64,000 nucleotides of DNA from Hyphomicrobium zavarzinii ATCC 27496 (GTDB lineage Bacteria; Pseudomonadota; Alphaproteobacteria; Rhizobiales; Hyphomicrobiaceae). Position numbers and translations under genes: made by a program. The notes under the pieces were generated by a model, which was given only the letters and a program-made list of their open reading frames with translations, was not told where the DNA came from and searched no databases. This document shows, piece after piece, positions 61,416-64,000 of this stretch; position 1 is the stretch's first letter, and each line of letters opens with the position of its first letter. The stretch is taken from positions 85,821-149,820 of the forward strand of contig NZ_KB911259.1 of the NCBI RefSeq assembly GCF_000383415.1. The letters are read 5' to 3'.

Positions 61416-63107
61416 ATGCAGTTCCGAGTTCCTGCGCTCTTCGGCTCGTTGCGAGGATGGACGACGGCCAACGCCTGGCGCGACCTTGCCGCGGGCGTGA
61501 CGCTGGCCGCCATCACCATCCCGGAGCAGATGGCCACCGCCCGCCTGGCGGGTCTCGAACCGCAGATCGGCTTCTATGCCTTCATCGGCGCCACCCTGGG
61601 ATTTGCGGCCCTGGGCGCAAGCCGCCTGCTGACGGCGGGCGCGGACTCCACCATCACGCCGATTTTCGCGGGCGCGCTCGCTGCCATGGCGGCGAGCGGA
61701 TCGGGATCGCTCGGTGCCGCCGCCGTGGCCTTGGCCTTCCTGGTGGGCGCCATGCTGATCGTGGCAGGCCTCCTGCGGCTCGGCTGGATCGCCAATCTTC
61801 TCTCGATACCGGTCGTCACCGGATTTCTGGTCGGCATCGCCGTCCACATCGCGGTGTCGCAGCTCCCGGCGCTGCTTGGCATCGACGGCGACGGAAGCGA
61901 TTTCTACCGGCGCATCGAGACCATCGCCCGCAACCTGCCCTCGCTCAATCCGTTCTCGGCTGCCATCGGGCTTGGCGTTCTTGCCATCATGATCGCATCC
62001 GAGCGCATCAACGGACGGATCCCCGGCGCCTTGATCGGTGTGATGCTCGCAACCATCATCGTGCAGGTCTTCGATCTCGAAAGCCGTGGCGTCGCCGTGC
62101 TCGGCCCGCTGCCGGGCGGCCTGCCGCATTTCGCGCTCCCCTCGCTCGATGACATGTGGCAGCTCCTGCCCCTGGCGCTGATCGTCTCGCTCGTGGTCAT
62201 GATCCAGACGGCGGCCGTCAGCCAGTCCTTCCCGGACCCGGACGGACGCTCCCCGGCAATCGATCAGGATTACATCGGCGTGGGAGCCGGAAATCTGGCC
62301 GCCGGCGTCCTCGGCGCCTTGCCGGTGGATGCCAGCCCGCCGCGCACCGCAGTCGTCGCCGCGGCGGGCGGCAGCTCGCAGATGAGCGCGCTCCTTGCCG
62401 CAGGCGCGGTGCTCCTGCTCGTCGTGTTCGGCGGCACGCTGCTCGCCCACATCCCTCAAGCCGCCCTTGCCGGGATCCTGATGTTCGTGGCCCAGCGGCT
62501 GATCCACACGGACACCATTGCCAGGATAGCCCGCGAGGCACCAATCGAAGGCTTGCTCGGGCTCGCCACGACAGCCGCGATCGTCGTGCTTCCCATCCAG
62601 ATCGGCGTGACATTCGGCATCGGGCTTTCCCTCCTTCACGGCGTCTGGATGACGACGCAGACCCGGCCGGTTGAGATGAGAAGGCTTCCCGGCACCACGG
62701 TATGGTGGCCACCCAGCAAGACAGATCTCGGCGAATGCGTGGGCGGCGTGGCCGTCATCGCCTTCCAGGCCCCCTTGCTCTTTGCCAACGCCGAGACCTT
62801 CAAGCGCGCCATGATCGAACGGATCGACGGCTACGACACGCGCCCCGCCGTAGTCGTCCTGGAGGCGAGCAGCATTGCCGACATCGATTACACCGCGGCC
62901 GAAGCGCTGAGCGAGGTAATCCGCCACTGCCGCCGCACCGGCATCGCCTTCGCCATCGCCCGCCTGGAATCGATCCGGGCCCAGGACGCCCTCGACCGCT
63001 TCGGAACACTCGACGCCCTCGGGCCGGATCGCCTCTTTCACAGCGTCGAGGATGCCGTGCAGGCGCTTGCGCCGGAGCAAAGATCGCAAGCCCGCGACCG
63101 AGCATGA
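61416..63107 (+). CDS. SulP/SLC26 family anion transporter with STAS domain
   Basis: A 563-residue protein. The membrane part (about 1-420) has AAGVTLAAITIPEQMATARLAGL, the SulP N-terminal signature, and fourteen-helix topology. The C-terminal STAS domain (about 440-545) has VVVLEASSIADIDYTAAEAL. The usual STAS phospho-Ser is replaced by Tyr-Thr (DYT). Likely substrates are sulfate, bicarbonate or dicarboxylates; sequence does not decide. It lies 98 bp after GTPase 2 and 23 bp before the ParB-like gene. Confidence 0.9.
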   Translation: MQFRVPALFGSLRGWTTANAWRDLAAGVTLAAITIPEQMATARLAGLEPQIGFYAFIGATLGFAALGASRLLTAGADSTITPIFAGALAAMAASGSGSLGAAAVALAFLVGAMLIVAGLLRLGWIANLLSIPVVTGFLVGIAVHIAVSQLPALLGIDGDGSDFYRRIETIARNLPSLNPFSAAIGLGVLAIMIASERINGRIPGALIGVMLATIIVQVFDLESRGVAVLGPLPGGLPHFALPSLDDMWQLLPLALIVSLVVMIQTAAVSQSFPDPDGRSPAIDQDYIGVGAGNLAAGVLGALPVDASPPRTAVVAAAGGSSQMSALLAAGAVLLLVVFGGTLLAHIPQAALAGILMFVAQRLIHTDTIARIAREAPIEGLLGLATTAAIVVLPIQIGVTFGIGLSLLHGVWMTTQTRPVEMRRLPGTTVWWPPSKTDLGECVGGVAVIAFQAPLLFANAETFKRAMIERIDGYDTRPAVVVLEASSIADIDYTAAEALSEVIRHCRRTGIAFAIARLESIRAQDALDRFGTLDALGPDRLFHSVEDAVQALAPEQRSQARDRA

Positions 63108-63130
63108 TGTCAGCGTAACAGGACCAGCCC

Positions 63131-63754
63131 ATGACACCCATTCGCGAGCCCCTGCTGAAGCCCACCGCGATCCGCGACTTGAGGCCCACGCAGATCACCA
63201 TCGGCATGCGCGAGGTGGCAGAGAAACGTCAGCAATGGCGCGAGAAGAGCGCCCACGAGGGTCGCGATTTCCTGGCCCGGCACATGATCCCGGTGGTGAT
63301 GGGCCCGAAAGCGCGGCCCTACCTCATCGATCACCATCATCTCGCGCGCGCGCTCCACGAGGAGGGGGTGGAGCTGGTGCTCACCACCGTCGTGAGCGAT
63401 CTCAGCCATCTAGAAAAGGATGCGTTCTGGGTCGTTCTCGACAACCGGAGCTGGATGCACCCGTTCGACGATACCGGCTCGCGGTGCGGCTATTCGGAGA
63501 TCCCGAAATCCGTAGTCCACTTGACGGACGACCCCTTCCGCTCGCTTGCCGGCGCCCTGCGGCGCGCTGGCGGCTTCTCCAAGGATTCGACGCCGTTCAG
63601 CGAGTTCCTATGGGCTGACTATCTGCGCCGCCACATCAAGCGGTCCACCGTGGAGAAGAACTTCGAGCACGCGCTCGCACTGGCGCTGGACGCATCCAAG
63701 ACGCACGACACCAACTATCTCCCCGGCTGGTGCGGCCCCATCCAAGAGGAATGA
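63131..63754 (+). CDS. ParB-like nuclease family protein (ParBc_2)
   Basis: A 207-residue protein matching PF08857: LRPTQITIGMREVAEKRQQW, HMIPVVMGPKARPYLIDHHHLARALHEEGVEL, then FSEFLWADYLRRHIKR. The DHHHLARAL segment gives a metal/nucleotide-binding look similar to sulfiredoxin/ParB folds. No helix-turn-helix like chromosomal ParB is present, so it is not a partition protein. Function is unknown; nuclease or NTP-binding activity is inferred. It may be co-transcribed with the SulP gene and is the last gene before the CRISPR array. Confidence 0.82.
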   Translation: MTPIREPLLKPTAIRDLRPTQITIGMREVAEKRQQWREKSAHEGRDFLARHMIPVVMGPKARPYLIDHHHLARALHEEGVELVLTTVVSDLSHLEKDAFWVVLDNRSWMHPFDDTGSRCGYSEIPKSVVHLTDDPFRSLAGALRRAGGFSKDSTPFSEFLWADYLRRHIKRSTVEKNFEHALALALDASKTHDTNYLPGWCGPIQEE

Positions 63755-63956
63755 CGGCGTCGTTCAAGCCATGCACGCGCTCGCGAACGTGAAGCAGGCC
63801 CGCGTATCCTGGGAGGTTCGCGCCCGCCCAAGGCACTGGACAAACAAGAGAAATTCGCCACCTGCCCTCAAAGGGCTCAAGCGGCGTGACGACCCTGGTC
63901 GGGTTCGCGCGATCCTCGCTGTTTCACGCGCCCGCCAAATAGGTTACGCACCCCCA
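63755..63956 (+). promoter_or_regulatory. Putative CRISPR leader
   Basis: 202 bp between the ParB-like gene and the first repeat. It contains no repeat copy and no convincing gene. In type I-C arrays with this repeat orientation the leader lies on this side, so this region is the leader by position only. Confidence 0.5.
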
Positions 63957-64000
63957 GTCGCCTCCCACGCGGAGGCGTGGATTGAAACGATCACTCGCAG
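63957..64000 (+). CRISPR. Start of a type I-C-like CRISPR array (runs off right edge)
   Basis: One 32-nt repeat at 63957-63988 begins GTCGCCTCCCACGC and ends GTGGATTGAAAC, the type I-C repeat pattern. CGCCTCC (63959-63965) and GGAGGCG (63971-63977) form a 7-bp stem with loop CACGC. The remaining 12 bases are the beginning of the first spacer. Only one repeat is visible, so the call rests on strong resemblance to known I-C repeats. Confidence 0.82.

Noticed and set aside
63755..63956. Additional CRISPR repeats or a cas2 remnant before the first repeat
   Set aside because: I see no second copy of the repeat core and no Cas2-like frame in this stretch.

Overview
The window is about 64 kb of high-GC chromosomal DNA from an alphaproteobacterium of the order Hyphomicrobiales (Rhizobiales). 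A Hyphomicrobium-like methylotroph/denitrifier is the best guess. The evidence is the CtrA, SciP and FliJ cell-cycle/flagellar genes, a PmtA-type phosphatidylethanolamine methyltransferase, glutamine synthetase II with a DUF2735 gene next to it, class I PHA synthase, and a periplasmic nitrate reductase operon. The genus is inferred from gene content only. I see no insertion sequence or prophage.

Layout, left to right. 0-7 kb: a secreted coiled-coil protein cut by the window edge, ctrA, fliJ, a lipoprotein, sciP, mnmA, pmtA. 7-16 kb: tRNA-Met, a ClpP-like membrane protease, a Gld-like ABC export operon with a DUF4340 protein, a LysR regulator and a class I glutamine amidotransferase. 16-20 kb: a divergent ammonium transporter read from two near-identical sigma-54 promoters and followed by a 63-residue membrane protein, then an ion-transporter-superfamily permease. 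20-28 kb: a MoaD-like/BNR-repeat pair, an ECF42-type sigma factor with its DGPF partner, a GGDEF-EAL protein, a FadL porin and tRNA-Thr. 28-39 kb: a universal stress protein behind an FNR/FixK box, phaC, an RND efflux pump, a PAS-GGDEF-EAL protein and a PiT phosphate transporter. 39-46 kb: nudix hydrolase, nitronate monooxygenase, NsrR and truncated globin around a clear NsrR operator, 5-formyl-THF cyclo-ligase, a Crp/Fnr regulator, and a ferredoxin-NADP reductase behind a perfect FNR/FixK palindrome. 46-52 kb: ArsR plus an SRPBCC-flavin fusion, then napEDABC. 52-57 kb: a nitrogen island (glutaminase, DUF2735, glnII, amtB with a sigma-54 promoter). 57-61 kb: a membrane Sel1/TPR protein and two tandem dynamin-like GTPases. 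61-64 kb: SulP transporter, ParB-like nuclease, and the first repeat of a type I-C-like CRISPR array running off the right edge.

How it fits together: nitrate is reduced in the periplasm by Nap. The NsrR/globin/nitronate monooxygenase cluster would handle nitric oxide and nitro by-products. FNR/FixK boxes tie the stress protein and the ferredoxin reductase to oxygen limitation. Two ammonium transporters, GSII, glutaminase and sigma-54 promoters form a nitrogen-scavenging set.

The least explained parts are the dynamin operon (one GTPase lacks the G3 glycine), the ammonium transporter with its mini-membrane partner and duplicated promoter, the NapF-like leader on NapD, the SRPBCC-flavin fusion, and the CRISPR array with no cas gene on its left side.
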